Below are positions 8,501 to 16,642 of a stretch of DNA of 52,382 bases, in pieces. The translations under genes and the position numbers were made by a program. Numbering within the stretch: the stretch's first letter is position 1; each line of letters opens with the position of its first letter. The notes under the pieces are model-generated. The model searched no databases. It was not told the DNA's origin and was given only the letters and a program-made list of their open reading frames with translations. Origin of the DNA: a bacterium (lineage in GTDB: Bacteria; Armatimonadota; Chthonomonadetes; Chthonomonadales; Chthonomonadaceae); assembly GCA_021805395.1 (NCBI GenBank), contig JAJZFJ010000117.1, forward strand, positions 1-52,382. The letters run 5' to 3'.

Positions 8501-8756
8501 TCAATGAAGAAAACGGTAAGAGCTACCATATCCTTGTGGGGATATCATGATGCAGTGTTTGCTAAACTGGATATACAGCTGAAAACTGAAATATTCGTGA
8601 TGCTTAAATTGACTATCTGATTGATGGTTAATATATATCCAGACAACCCCAGAAGCTGATTTGCGGGAGCTGGCATAGAAATGTCAGGTCTAAATCAGTA
8701 TTTAGTCGCTGTGGCATGATGGAGTTCTACAGTGCAAATGAAAGAGGAGAGATAAA
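8501..8756 (+). promoter_or_regulatory. Intergenic region carrying the pdxS promoter
   Basis: TTGACT (8609-8614), a 17-base spacer and TATATA (8632-8637) form a good sigma-70-type promoter, giving a leader of about 110 bases before pdxS. A small ATATCC/GGATAT inverted repeat lies upstream near 8528-8545. No open frame with a ribosome-binding site is present, and no binding site for a known PLP regulator is recognised. Confidence 0.55.
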
Positions 8757-9650
8757 GTGAGTATAAATACAAAGAAATCCACATGGCGGACCCGTATTGG
8801 ACTTGCTGAGATGCTAAAAGGCGGCGTGATAATGGATGTTGCCAATGTGGATCAGGCTGTGATTGCTGAAGAAGCTGGCGCAGTGGCCGTAATGGCTCTG
8901 GAGCGCGTGCCATCAGATATCCGTAAGCAGGGTGGTGTTGCACGTATGTCTGACCCAAAAATGATACGGGAAGTGATGGCTGCAGTGACGATTCCAGTGA
9001 TGGCTAAGTGCCGTATTGGCCACATCGCTGAAGCACGCATTCTTGAGTCGCTTGGAGTTGATTTTGTGGATGAGAGCGAAGTTCTTACTCCTGCAGATGA
9101 AGAGAATCACATTAATAAATTAGATTTCAAAGTGCCATTTGTGTGTGGATGCCGAAATCTTGGTGAAGCTTTGAGACGCATCGGAGAGGGTGCTGCGCTC
9201 ATTCGTACCAAAGGGGAAGCCGGGACCGGTAATGTGGTGGAAGCAGTGCGCCATATGCGTACACTAATCAAGGATATCCGCCGAATCCACTCCATGGAGG
9301 CTGATGAGCTTATGGCTGCTGCCAAAGAAATGGGTGCGCCCTACGATCTTGTCCAGTATGTCCATGAGAATGGCAAACTACCAGTACCTAACTTTTCAGC
9401 AGGGGGAGTGGCAACTCCTGCTGACGCAGCACTTATGATGATGCTTGGTGCCGAGAGCGTATTTGTTGGCAGCGGAATATTCAAATCATCGGATCCCCGC
9501 TCTAGAGCACGTGCTATTGTGGACGCTGTAACTCACTACAAAGATCCTGCCATGCTTGCCAAGGTATCAGAAGATCTGGGAGATGCAATGCCCGGTCTTG
9601 ATGTTCGTACCATGCCTGAGGAAGAATTGATGGCAACCCGAGGCTGGTAA
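8757..9650 (+). CDS. pdxS: Pyridoxal 5'-phosphate synthase lyase subunit PdxS
   Basis: A 297-aa (beta/alpha)8 barrel enzyme that makes PLP from ribose 5-phosphate, glyceraldehyde 3-phosphate and ammonia. Highly conserved family segments are present: [46 protein letters not shown], the lysine in [23 protein letters not shown] and [16 protein letters not shown]. The GTG start has GAGGAGA upstream. The glutaminase partner PdxT, which usually follows, is not in this window; a strong hairpin closes the transcript right after pdxS, so pdxT must be elsewhere. Confidence 0.98.
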   Translation: MSINTKKSTWRTRIGLAEMLKGGVIMDVANVDQAVIAEEAGAVAVMALERVPSDIRKQGGVARMSDPKMIREVMAAVTIPVMAKCRIGHIAEARILESLGVDFVDESEVLTPADEENHINKLDFKVPFVCGCRNLGEALRRIGEGAALIRTKGEAGTGNVVEAVRHMRTLIKDIRRIHSMEADELMAAAKEMGAPYDLVQYVHENGKLPVPNFSAGGVATPADAALMMMLGAESVFVGSGIFKSSDPRSRARAIVDAVTHYKDPAMLAKVSEDLGDAMPGLDVRTMPEEELMATRGW

Positions 9651-9660
9651 CACTTACCCT

Positions 9661-9706
9661 GTACCCCTTGAGGAAGAGTAAATCTCAAGGGGTACATGTA
9701 TCTTTC
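9661..9706 (+). terminator. Hairpin terminator after pdxS
   Basis: Perfect 12-bp stem GTACCCCTTGAG (9661-9672) with CTCAAGGGGTAC (9684-9695), loop 11, followed by a weak U-rich stretch (ATGTATCTTT). Confidence 0.65.
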
Positions 9707-10040
9707 CACAATCCCTCCCTGAACTACGAAATCTCAAAATGACAGGTATATTATCACGTTTGTAAAAGCAATAGCATGCAAAATCATTGCACATAGTTAA
9801 TATCATGTATTGATTTTGTAATTTTATCCAGAAATAATTGGTAGTATTGCCTGGGATATTTACCATAAAGTCATTTTTGTTTGCCTCGAAAATAATTCAA
9901 ATTCTCTATTCAATAATTTTCAAACATTGATCAAAAACGTCTTGAATAGATATCATCCAACTTACGTTTGAGTAATGTAGTATTTTGGTACCATATTTTT
10001 GTCTCAGCATCAAAATTTAGTCTAAATCGTGGAAAATATG
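9707..10040. other. AT-rich gene-free stretch upstream of the pilin array
   Basis: No supported gene, RNA or repeat. Short open frames on the minus strand have no ribosome-binding site and no recognisable composition. Confidence 0.5.
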
Positions 10041-10069
10041 TTGACATATGGTCTGTTAAAGTCCATAAT
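10041..10069 (+). promoter_or_regulatory. Promoter of pilin cassette 1
   Basis: TTGACA (10041-10046), 17-base spacer, CATAAT (10064-10069). Predicted leader of about 125 bases before the pilin start. The same spacing recurs before the other two pilins. Confidence 0.6.
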
Positions 10070-10199
10070 TATTTAAGCAGAATTCACTAAACCTCAGTTT
10101 ATCAATATCCAACCAAAATGATAATGGTTACCCGGTTTTGGCAGAACATAATCTTGTTCTCGCCATGGTGATTTCTGTTAATATACGGAGGTGTCAATA

Positions 10200-11057
10200 G
10201 TGTTTTGTAACAAGCCCAGAACAAAGGGTGGTTTTACTCTGATTGAGCTATTAGTAGTAATAGCTATCATCGCAATTTTGGCGGCAATTCTTTTTCCTGT
10301 GTTTGCCCAGGCTAGAGAGAAAGCAAGGCAAACAGCCTGTCTTTCTAACGGTAATCAGATCAGTACAGCTATGATGATGTACACTCAGGACTATGATGAA
10401 ACCTATGTACTTGCTATCGAGACTAACGACTGGCAGGTATGGCCTGTTAGAATTCAGCCTTATGTCAAGAACTGGGATATGATGTACTGTCCTTCAGGTT
10501 CATCCAAACGGATGCCTAATTCGTGGTATGCGCTAGGTCCACAATATAACTGGTGGGGAAACTGGGGGCTGTGGGTTCAGTATGGATATAACGCAACTTA
10601 TCTAAATCAGGCAAATGCAGACTGCTCCAATTTAGGAATCAATGGAAATGCTTTCGGTCCACCTACCAAGCTAGCAGCTGTTCAGCAGCCAGCAGCAACT
10701 ATTCTGTTAGCTGAGACAGGGCAGGATGCTGAACCCGACTTTCCAGATAATGTTGGTACCGATATTGTCTACCCACCAGGTGGGTATACTGCGAATGATG
10801 CATGTACATATGGAGACTGGGGCGCATTTGGACCAGACTCGTTGTGGTATGGCAGCAATGGTTCAACGGCAGTAACTAAAATGGGATTTTTCAGACCGCG
10901 ACATAACGGTGGTGGAAATATCACATTTTGCGATGGACATTCCAAATACATGATGCCTGGTGCATTGGCTGCTGGTACAAACTGGAACCTCGCAACTTCC
11001 CAACCTGGCAATATCTATATAGTCGATCGAACACAGTACCTGTGGGATCTGCAATAA
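10200..11057 (+). CDS. DUF1559 / H-x9-DG type prepilin (cassette 1)
   Basis: A 285-aa pseudopilin exported and cleaved by a prepilin peptidase. The type IV prepilin motif is [18 protein letters not shown] at about residues 10-27, with cleavage expected after the glycine pair and methylation of the phenylalanine. [12 protein letters not shown] follows, the version common in Armatimonadota. The C-terminal domain ends with [12 protein letters not shown] (H-x9-DG motif) near residue 238. GTG at 10200 is chosen because GGAGG (10187-10191) lies eight bases before it; the GTG at 10191 overlaps the SD. It forms a unit with the lipoprotein that starts at its stop codon. Whether it builds a pilus, a secretion pseudopilus or a surface layer is unknown. 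Confidence 0.9.
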   Translation: MFCNKPRTKGGFTLIELLVVIAIIAILAAILFPVFAQAREKARQTACLSNGNQISTAMMMYTQDYDETYVLAIETNDWQVWPVRIQPYVKNWDMMYCPSGSSKRMPNSWYALGPQYNWWGNWGLWVQYGYNATYLNQANADCSNLGINGNAFGPPTKLAAVQQPAATILLAETGQDAEPDFPDNVGTDIVYPPGGYTANDACTYGDWGAFGPDSLWYGSNGSTAVTKMGFFRPRHNGGGNITFCDGHSKYMMPGALAAGTNWNLATSQPGNIYIVDRTQYLWDLQ

Positions 11058-11275
11058 TGTCAGCTATGAGACGCTCATTTACTTTCGCGACATTTTGGGT
11101 GGTAGTAACTGGAATTGGGCTCGTGACGACAGGTTGCTCTAGTTCGAAACCAGCACTAATGACACAGGCACCACCCCCATCAAATCCAAATGACAAGCCT
11201 GAAATACCTGCTTTTAAAAAAATAATCCCTATGCATCCAGGTGCTATCGGGGCACCTACACAGGTTAAGAAATAG
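11057..11275 (+). CDS. Small proline-containing lipoprotein (cassette 1)
   Basis: A 72-aa protein too short for most annotation. It has a charged start (MSAMRRS), a hydrophobic stretch and a lipobox-like LVTTGC with cysteine near residue 29, so lipidation is likely although the residue at -3 is threonine rather than leucine. The mature tail is about 43 residues, rich in proline (APPPSNPNDKPEIPAF, IPMHPGAIGAP) and probably unstructured. The ATG overlaps the pilin stop (TAATG), implying coupled translation. Similar mini-proteins follow the other two pilins. An alternative start is ATG 11066. Function unknown. Confidence 0.65.
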   Translation: MSAMRRSFTFATFWVVVTGIGLVTTGCSSSKPALMTQAPPPSNPNDKPEIPAFKKIIPMHPGAIGAPTQVKK

Positions 11276-11313
11276 GCTGTTCCGATTAGGTGTTGCAATA
11301 GATGACATAAGAT

Positions 11314-11359
11314 AAAGAGAACAGTGGTATGAATATTCATACCCAGTTCTCTTTTTTTT
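11314..11359 (+). terminator. Rho-independent terminator of pilin cassette 1
   Basis: AAAGAGAAC (11314-11322) pairs with GTTCTCTTT (11346-11354); an inner GGTATGA/TCATACC stem extends it, and a run of eight T follows. Confidence 0.92.
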
Positions 11360-11617
11360 GTTAAATTTATCTTTTAGGCTTTAAAAATATATTGATTTAT
11401 CGATAGATATAATCTTATGAAATATCAATCACGTTTAGATATGTGTACTGTTTGATTTCGAATACCGTGGGTTTTATAAAATTTCTGTTTTATTAAAGAT
11501 CTTGCATGCTATAGTTAAAGTAATACAGCTAATTTACTTTCATGCTTAACTTTTAGATAGCATATTACTTTCGAGATACTATTAAAGCATCAAATTAGAC
11601 ATATTTTGTCTATAAAG
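11360..11617. other. AT-rich gene-free stretch
   Basis: Spacer between pilin cassettes 1 and 2. Nothing coding is supported. Confidence 0.5.
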
Positions 11618-11646
11618 TTGACTTTTATGTCTCAAGATGCTATACT
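11618..11646 (+). promoter_or_regulatory. Promoter of pilin cassette 2
   Basis: TTGACT (11618-11623), 17-base spacer, TATACT (11641-11646); an overlapping TATAAT lies at 11646-11651 with a poorer 22-base spacing. The predicted leader is about 155 bases and contains ATCCATG/CATGGAT arms that could fold. Confidence 0.65.
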
Positions 11647-11808
11647 ATAATTGTACGGGGGTATAGTGCGATGAAGCTCTTTAATCCATGTTATCACCGT
11701 TGCACTGCCGCGAATTTCATGGATAAATGAGTTTTATTATTCTGGGCAAGTCTTTAACACTTCCCAAAGTTATTTCGCCCCCGATTTTTTTTAGGGAGGG
11801 TCTTATCC

Positions 11809-12654
11809 ATGTATCATCAGCCTAAAAACAAGTCAGGCTTCACTCTTATTGAATTGCTAGTTGTTATTGCGATTATAGCAATTCTTGCTGCAATCCTCTT
11901 CCCCGTTTTTGCCCAAGCTCGTGAAAAGGCGAGGGCTATAACCTGTGTTAGTAACTTCCAGCAGGGAGCATTAGCAATTACAATGTATGTTCAGGATTAT
12001 GATGAACATATGGTTCCAGCTGAATATGGCTGTTGCTCCTACGATCCTGACACAGGTGACCGATTATGGCCGGAATTAGTTCAGCCATACATGAAGAACA
12101 CAGGCATCTACGTATGTCCTTCTGATCCATACAATACTCCATCCACTGATCTCGCCGATATGGGCTATAACAATAATTCCAATGCTGTTGAAAAAGCGTA
12201 TGCATATGCAATTACTGCAGACTTTGGATACAATTACTACTATTTGAGCCCTTTGAATGGGTTGCCCAAAGCTGATAGTATAGGCAACACAACTGCATTC
12301 GATGGGGTATCACTCGCTTCTATAGTGGAACCAGCTAATAATCTAATGCTCGTTGACTCCGTCTGGAATGTAGTAAATGATGCACCACAAGGAGGTGGTA
12401 ACTGGCTAATTGAAACACCTAGCTACTGGTATGGCACAGGGCAATACTGGTTTGGCGGGTGGCAGATAGATAATACAAATTCTGGATTTGTATATGGTGA
12501 AACATGGCCTCGACATTTTGGTGGAATGAATGTAGCATTCTGCGACGACCATGTAAAGTATCAGAAGCTTGGTCAGCTTATAGCTGGTGTGAATCCGCGT
12601 ACCTATGTAGTTTCAGATCCGGCAGCATACGAGTGGGGTGGTCCCGGGCAGTAA
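11809..12654 (+). CDS. DUF1559 / H-x9-DG type prepilin (cassette 2)
   Basis: A 281-aa paralogue of the pilin at 10200. [17 protein letters not shown] begins at about residue 8 and [12 protein letters not shown] follows; the N-terminal ~45 residues are nearly identical among the three pilins while the globular domains diverge. The late motif reads [12 protein letters not shown], so the final glycine of H-x9-DG is replaced by aspartate. The domain is rich in Tyr, Asn and Trp, as usual for secreted pilins. ATG 11809 has AGGGAGG upstream. Followed by a perfect hairpin, then two small membrane proteins. Confidence 0.9.
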   Translation: MYHQPKNKSGFTLIELLVVIAIIAILAAILFPVFAQAREKARAITCVSNFQQGALAITMYVQDYDEHMVPAEYGCCSYDPDTGDRLWPELVQPYMKNTGIYVCPSDPYNTPSTDLADMGYNNNSNAVEKAYAYAITADFGYNYYYLSPLNGLPKADSIGNTTAFDGVSLASIVEPANNLMLVDSVWNVVNDAPQGGGNWLIETPSYWYGTGQYWFGGWQIDNTNSGFVYGETWPRHFGGMNVAFCDDHVKYQKLGQLIAGVNPRTYVVSDPAAYEWGGPGQ

Positions 12655-12664
12655 GCAATGTAAG

Positions 12665-12703
12665 CTCAATAGTCAGTGGAATGATATTTTACTGACTATT
12701 GAG
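12665..12703 (+). terminator. Perfect hairpin after pilin 2 (terminator or mRNA 3'-end stabiliser)
   Basis: CTCAATAGTCAGT (12665-12677) pairs perfectly with ACTGACTATTGAG (12691-12703), loop 13. No U-tract follows, so read-through into the small genes is possible. Confidence 0.55.
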
Positions 12704-12752
12704 TAATCTTAAGTTGATATCTGGCAATACTTTGTAACTGATGAGGACAATC

Positions 12753-12959
12753 ATGCAAAGAAAAATTGATATGCCCATACTTGTCATTACAGTTATTTTG
12801 TGTGTATGTCTGATTTTGGGATTGTATCATGTATACAATCAGCCATCGGACAATAATTATAGCTCTATTCGATCCCAACTCCCTCCAAGGATTCCGGGTC
12901 AAGATAAACCTTTACCCCCTCCTCCAGGGATGCACATTCCAGGAACCATCAGTCGATAA
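12753..12959 (+). CDS. Small membrane-anchored protein with proline-rich tail (cassette 2a)
   Basis: A 68-aa protein: short basic head (MQRKIDM), one transmembrane helix at about residues 8-26 with no lipobox glycine-cysteine, then an exported tail of ~40 residues with LPPRIPGQDKPLPPPPG and the end GMHIPGTISR. N-in/C-out topology is expected. ATG 12753 is preferred over ATG 12741 because GAGGA precedes it at six bases. It is the third gene-order position after pilin 2 and shares its terminal G-x-H-x-P-G motif with the next small protein. Not a recognised family. Confidence 0.55.
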   Translation: MQRKIDMPILVITVILCVCLILGLYHVYNQPSDNNYSSIRSQLPPRIPGQDKPLPPPPGMHIPGTISR

Positions 12960-13024
12960 CTGTCATGCAACTCATGAAAGACTTTTGAACATTTCTCACA
13001 GTCTTTCTTCTTGAGAGGATTTTC

Positions 13025-13246
13025 ATGAATACTACGAAAAAAAATATGGTCATTGGCCTTCTTGTAATAGGACTGATACTAGCCATCATTTCGTTTAAAA
13101 CATATTTTCTTGATAATAGCAGTGGTTCAGGGGTGAGGGCAGCTGTAACAGCACAACTGCAAGCACAGCCTACTTCCAATGTACCTGAAGCCACTCAATC
13201 CGTTCCATCTACGGTTGGGATTCATTTACCAGGAAACAAACATTGA
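13025..13246 (+). CDS. Small membrane-anchored protein (cassette 2b)
   Basis: A 73-aa protein with a basic head (MNTTKKN), one transmembrane helix at about residues 8-24, then an exported tail rich in Ser, Gln, Thr and Pro that ends GIHLPGNKH. The motif G-[MI]-H-[IL]-P-G is shared with the gene 66 bases upstream, arguing that both are real and related. GAGAGGA precedes the ATG. No known family is recognised; a role with the adjacent pilins is inferred from repeated adjacency only. Confidence 0.55.
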   Translation: MNTTKKNMVIGLLVIGLILAIISFKTYFLDNSSGSGVRAAVTAQLQAQPTSNVPEATQSVPSTVGIHLPGNKH

Positions 13247-13272
13247 AGCAATTGTTCACAAAATTGCTTCAA
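13243..13272 (+). terminator. Hairpin at the end of pilin cassette 2
   Basis: TTGAAGCAATT (13243-13253) pairs with AATTGCTTCAA (13262-13272), loop 8. The stop codon of the small gene lies in the stem. No U-tract. Confidence 0.5.
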
Positions 13273-13304
13273 TAATTCACATTATAACTGTAGTAAAATC
13301 ACAG

Positions 13305-13333
13305 TTGACATAATTTAGATTAGAGGTTATACT
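13305..13333 (+). promoter_or_regulatory. Promoter of pilin cassette 3
   Basis: TTGACA (13305-13310), 17-base spacer, TATACT (13328-13333). The -35 box is a perfect consensus. Predicted leader about 160 bases; it ends CAGGGAGGTATCCATCC before the ATG, similar to the leader of pilin 2. Confidence 0.7.
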
Positions 13334-13501
13334 TGTTAGTATGCGGAATCCTCATTCTAAGTTTACATTTTGGCTCATCTAAAGAAGTTGTCATTCTTAA
13401 TGAGACGAATCATCCGGTATGGGATGAGAAGGGCAGGCAGAAGTGACAACAATCATCTTCTGTACATATTTTATCCGCCATAATCAGGGAGGTATCCATC
13501 C

Positions 13502-14392
13502 ATGTTCAGCCATAAGCCGAAACCATCGGGCGGTTTCACGCTCATTGAGTTACTCGTTGTAATTGCAATTATTGCAATTCTAGCCGCAATTTTATTCCCA
13601 GTCTTTGCTCAGGCACGTGAAAAAGCACGTGCAGCCACTTGTCTTTCCAATCTCAATCAGGAAGCATTAGCTGATTTGATGTATCAGCAGGACTACGACG
13701 AACACTTTCCATTAGGATACGGTTTCTATAATGGAAACTGGCTTACTTCAGGCGGTGTACCTTATCTGGGCGATTGTCCTGCAAACTGGCGTACTTCCAA
13801 TGCAGCATGGGTTGAAGGAATGGGTGAGTATGAATCCAATTCAATCCAGCCATATATGAAGAGTTATCAGGCAATGCACTGCCCTGATGCTACAGATGTT
13901 CAAAATATTGCAACAGCCGGTGCATCGGGGGCAAATGACCCCGCACAGGTCTCCAGTACATTTAATGGTCTCCTGATGGCCTATCCGGATGCAGGAGTTG
14001 TTCAACCAACAACTTGTCCCATGCTCACCGAACAGTGGGGTGCAGCATATTACAAAGGGTTTACAGACGTTAATCCATTCCTTAACTGCGCAAACCCTGG
14101 CCCATGTTCATACCAGCCTGCTACAGGTGGCTGCAGCAGTTCCGTGAATGGTCAGACTAGTGGAATGTTTGGTCAACCTGCAACATTAGGTGTACATTCT
14201 GGTGGTCAAAACTGGGCATATGTCGATGGACATGCCAAGTTCAAACACTTGTCTCTTCAGGATACGACTGTTACAACAGACTATAACCAGGAACCTTGGG
14301 CACAGTACAATACATCTGGTGAAGCAGTATCTTACTGGACAGATGGCTGCCATGCATACTATGATGAGCCAGACAACACAGCTGTTCACTAA
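13502..14392 (+). CDS. DUF1559 / H-x9-DG type prepilin (cassette 3)
   Basis: A 296-aa paralogue of the two upstream pilins: [18 protein letters not shown] at about residues 10-27, then [19 protein letters not shown]. The C-terminal motif is [12 protein letters not shown] (intact H-x9-DG) near residue 237. Several cysteines in the globular domain ([16 protein letters not shown]) could form disulfides after export. The ATG has AGGGAGG at seven to eight bases. It is monocistronic up to a strong hairpin, with a lipoprotein gene 117 bases downstream. Confidence 0.9.
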   Translation: MFSHKPKPSGGFTLIELLVVIAIIAILAAILFPVFAQAREKARAATCLSNLNQEALADLMYQQDYDEHFPLGYGFYNGNWLTSGGVPYLGDCPANWRTSNAAWVEGMGEYESNSIQPYMKSYQAMHCPDATDVQNIATAGASGANDPAQVSSTFNGLLMAYPDAGVVQPTTCPMLTEQWGAAYYKGFTDVNPFLNCANPGPCSYQPATGGCSSSVNGQTSGMFGQPATLGVHSGGQNWAYVDGHAKFKHLSLQDTTVTTDYNQEPWAQYNTSGEAVSYWTDGCHAYYDEPDNTAVH

Positions 14393-14401
14393 CTGACTAC
14401 C

Positions 14402-14437
14402 GACTGAGTTGAGAGAGGTCTCTCAACTCAGTCTTTT
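14402..14437 (+). terminator. Strong hairpin after pilin 3
   Basis: GACTGAGTTGAGAGA (14402-14416) and TCTCTCAACTCAGTC (14419-14433) are perfect inverted repeats, leaving a minimal loop after one or two end pairs open, followed by TTTTC. Confidence 0.75.
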
Positions 14438-14508
14438 CATGTGAATCACCTTTTTAGCAATATTCCCAATCCATGTAATTATGGACAATAATTCAAACTG
14501 GAGTCTCT

Positions 14509-14700
14509 ATGAGAAAATATCTCACTCTTGCAGCACTATCCCTCATTGGAAGTAGTTTACTGGTGGGGTGTAGTGGAAGTTCTAACAGTTCTACCAGTTC
14601 GACTGGCAACACTCCTCCAGCACCTCCAGCTAATGGAATGGCTGTAAAAGCAGGTGGCCAGCCCCAGGCACCTAAGGTGCTTCCAGCTCCACCTCCTTAA
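14509..14700 (+). CDS. Small proline/serine-rich lipoprotein (cassette 3)
   Basis: A 63-aa protein with a clear lipoprotein signal: MRKYLTLAALSLIGSSLLVGC, lipobox LVGC with cysteine at residue 21. The mature peptide is about 43 residues of low complexity, first Ser/Thr/Asn then NTPPAPPANG and finally APKVLPAPPP at the C-terminus. It resembles cassette 1's lipoprotein in size and in its proline-rich tail. TGGAG precedes the ATG. It lies downstream of the pilin 3 hairpin, so it may depend on read-through or an unseen promoter. Function unknown. Confidence 0.7.
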   Translation: MRKYLTLAALSLIGSSLLVGCSGSSNSSTSSTGNTPPAPPANGMAVKAGGQPQAPKVLPAPPP

Positions 14701-14740
14701 TCTATCTGAACATTATGGTAAGTTTAACTACTGATTACCC

Positions 14741-14780
14741 AATACCCACGATCACTATTTAGATTGTGGGTATTTTTCTT
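14741..14780 (+). terminator. Rho-independent terminator of pilin cassette 3
   Basis: AATACCCACGATC (14741-14753) pairs with GATTGTGGGTATT (14762-14774) with one G-T wobble, loop 8, followed by TTTCTT. Confidence 0.85.
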
Positions 14781-15543
14781 ACGGTATACTGTGAATTCTT
14801 ACTATGAAAGCGATGTAAAGATGCGTAGTAAGTATGGAAATTGGCTACTATATCACCGCGTTACCAGATTAGGATAATAGAGATTTATTCCATTCAGTTA
14901 GTCTCGATAATGAAACATGCACCTATATCGTTAGAAGTGGAAAAGTCAGGCGTCGAACAGGACAGATATGGAGTGGATGTTAAATTCGGAAGTTTTATTG
15001 AAGATATTCTAACCATAGTTTTCTTCCTGGCGCTTAAAGGTTAGCATCCACAATTCCAAACATCTCCTGCCTTGCAATAACGATCAATACGGCCAAACCG
15101 CACACAATGTGTGGTTAAAATTCGTTTTCGTCAGCGTCATAGAATAACAGCCGAAATCAACCATCAAATGCAGCGATCTGTTGTAGATAGCTTGAAGACG
15201 AAGTGGTCTCTAGACTGAACATAATTGTTACCCAATCTGTCATGCCATTTGAACATCAGTTAAGCAGAAATACCATGATGGTCTAGCTGCTATTGTAACT
15301 TTTTATTCGAATTTAAACCTCAATATTAAAATCTAGTCGTGAATAACAATTGCACCAGATATAAGATGAAGATTTTATCTGGGAACCCATGGCTTCTGAA
15401 AGAACACCTCTCTCAATTATTGCCCTTAATCCTGGATACCGCCTTTTTAAGTGCTATTCAGCAAAGCTCATCGAACCTAGAAAACATCGTGGAGAATGAA
15501 CGTTCAGTTTACTATCTTCAAGATCTTTAGAAAGGTGTTCTGG
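14781..15543. other. Gene-free region, ~0.76 kb
   Basis: Lies between the plus-strand pilin array and the minus-strand envelope block. Open frames of about 60 codons occur, but they lack ribosome-binding sites and family-like composition. No structured RNA or repeat was recognised. Confidence 0.5.
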
Positions 15544-16635
15544 TTATCTTTTGAGTGCAGCAAGAACTTGCTGGGTAATGTCTGTAGCACCTCTGGAATG
15601 TGCAGGTACAAGTACAAAACCCAGGGAATGCGCTACCTGCTGAGCTGCCAGTTTTGCATCGGTATGAGCCATTACCATTAAATTTGCTCTTCGACGCGCA
15701 ATCATTGCTTCGGTTTGAGATTGAATTTGAGAGTGCGAATCGCGTATCTGAGTAATACGTGATACCCACTGAACTCCCTGGTTTAATTGAAGAGGGGGTG
15801 GTGACGGAAGAGGGACCATTTTACTCGCAGCTGAGTTGGAGAGATTGATATGCAGTCGATTAAGCAGTGTCATCTGTTGTGAGCTTGCTAGTTGTACTTC
15901 CTTGTCTATCTGTTCAAGCTGCTGCATTTTGTAAGCCTTAAGCTTGGCTTTAAATGCTATCTCCATCTGTATCCTGATGGGTACCATCTCCTTTACAGCT
16001 GTTGGTATGACCGCAGCCTGTAGTTGAGCGCGACGCGTGTTTAGGGCTAAAATGGTACTCTTTACAATATCCAGCTGATGTAATCTATCCAGCCCGGGCT
16101 GCCCAAATGCTCGCCCAGTGTTGGTACTGAGTGCTGCCTGTTTGAGTTCCAGATTTAGCAGCTGTCTATCAATGGTAGTAGACTGTAAATTTGCCGCAAT
16201 CTGGAGGGAGTTCTCATGGCGTTTCAATTGACGGTGGTAACTGTCCTCAAGATCATCTGTTTCACTGTTTTCGAAAAGTCTATACGGAATTCGTGAGGAG
16301 AGAGTAAGCATGTGCCTGTACTGCTTGAGATATCGGCTAAGGTTTTTGCTTACGTTTTGAGCACGTACTTTTGCCAGGGAACTGCCAACATTTTGCGGGG
16401 CGTTAAAAGGCGGAGTGGATGCAGAAATAGGTACTATATGTTCCTGTGATATGTTAGGAGCAAAAATTAAATGCGCGCTCTGCTCCAAACGGTCTGCTTG
16501 TAAAGTGTACGGATCATGTTGAACGAGTGTATTGAGATTCACCCATGCTCTCTGCACTGTGATTTTATTCTGATGACCACACCCGGAAATTAAAAGGAGT
16601 GGGGCAAGCAAGAGAGCACGGTTTGAACGAGGCAT
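15544..16635 (-). CDS. Lipoprotein with OmpH/Skp-like C-terminal region
   Basis: A 363-aa exported lipoprotein: MPRSNRALLLAPLLLISGC gives a lipobox ISGC with cysteine at residue 19. The body is mostly helical and charged (ELKQAALSTN, KLKAYKMQQLEQIDKEVQLA), consistent with long coiled-coil arms. The last ~40 residues, LGFVLVPAHSRGATDITQQV and a final LAALKR, align with the end of the neighbouring OmpH (QGYTVVLDTQ, GGTDITNAVLKVLNK), the Skp core strand and helix. I infer a membrane-tethered Skp-like factor; the N-terminal ~250 residues match nothing I recognise. The ATG is seven bases after the ompH stop, so the two are coupled. Confidence 0.7.
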   Translation of the reverse strand: MPRSNRALLLAPLLLISGCGHQNKITVQRAWVNLNTLVQHDPYTLQADRLEQSAHLIFAPNISQEHIVPISASTPPFNAPQNVGSSLAKVRAQNVSKNLSRYLKQYRHMLTLSSRIPYRLFENSETDDLEDSYHRQLKRHENSLQIAANLQSTTIDRQLLNLELKQAALSTNTGRAFGQPGLDRLHQLDIVKSTILALNTRRAQLQAAVIPTAVKEMVPIRIQMEIAFKAKLKAYKMQQLEQIDKEVQLASSQQMTLLNRLHINLSNSAASKMVPLPSPPPLQLNQGVQWVSRITQIRDSHSQIQSQTEAMIARRRANLMVMAHTDAKLAAQQVAHSLGFVLVPAHSRGATDITQQVLAALKR

Positions 16636-16642
16636 GGCAAAT

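Noticed and set aside
9654-9866. 70-codon minus-strand open frame after pdxS
   Set aside because: Overlaps the pdxS terminator hairpin and has no ribosome-binding site or recognisable feature.
14841-15530. Two plus-strand open frames of 67 and 63 codons in the 14.8-15.5 kb gap
   Set aside because: No ribosome-binding sites, composition unlike the neighbouring proteins, no motifs.
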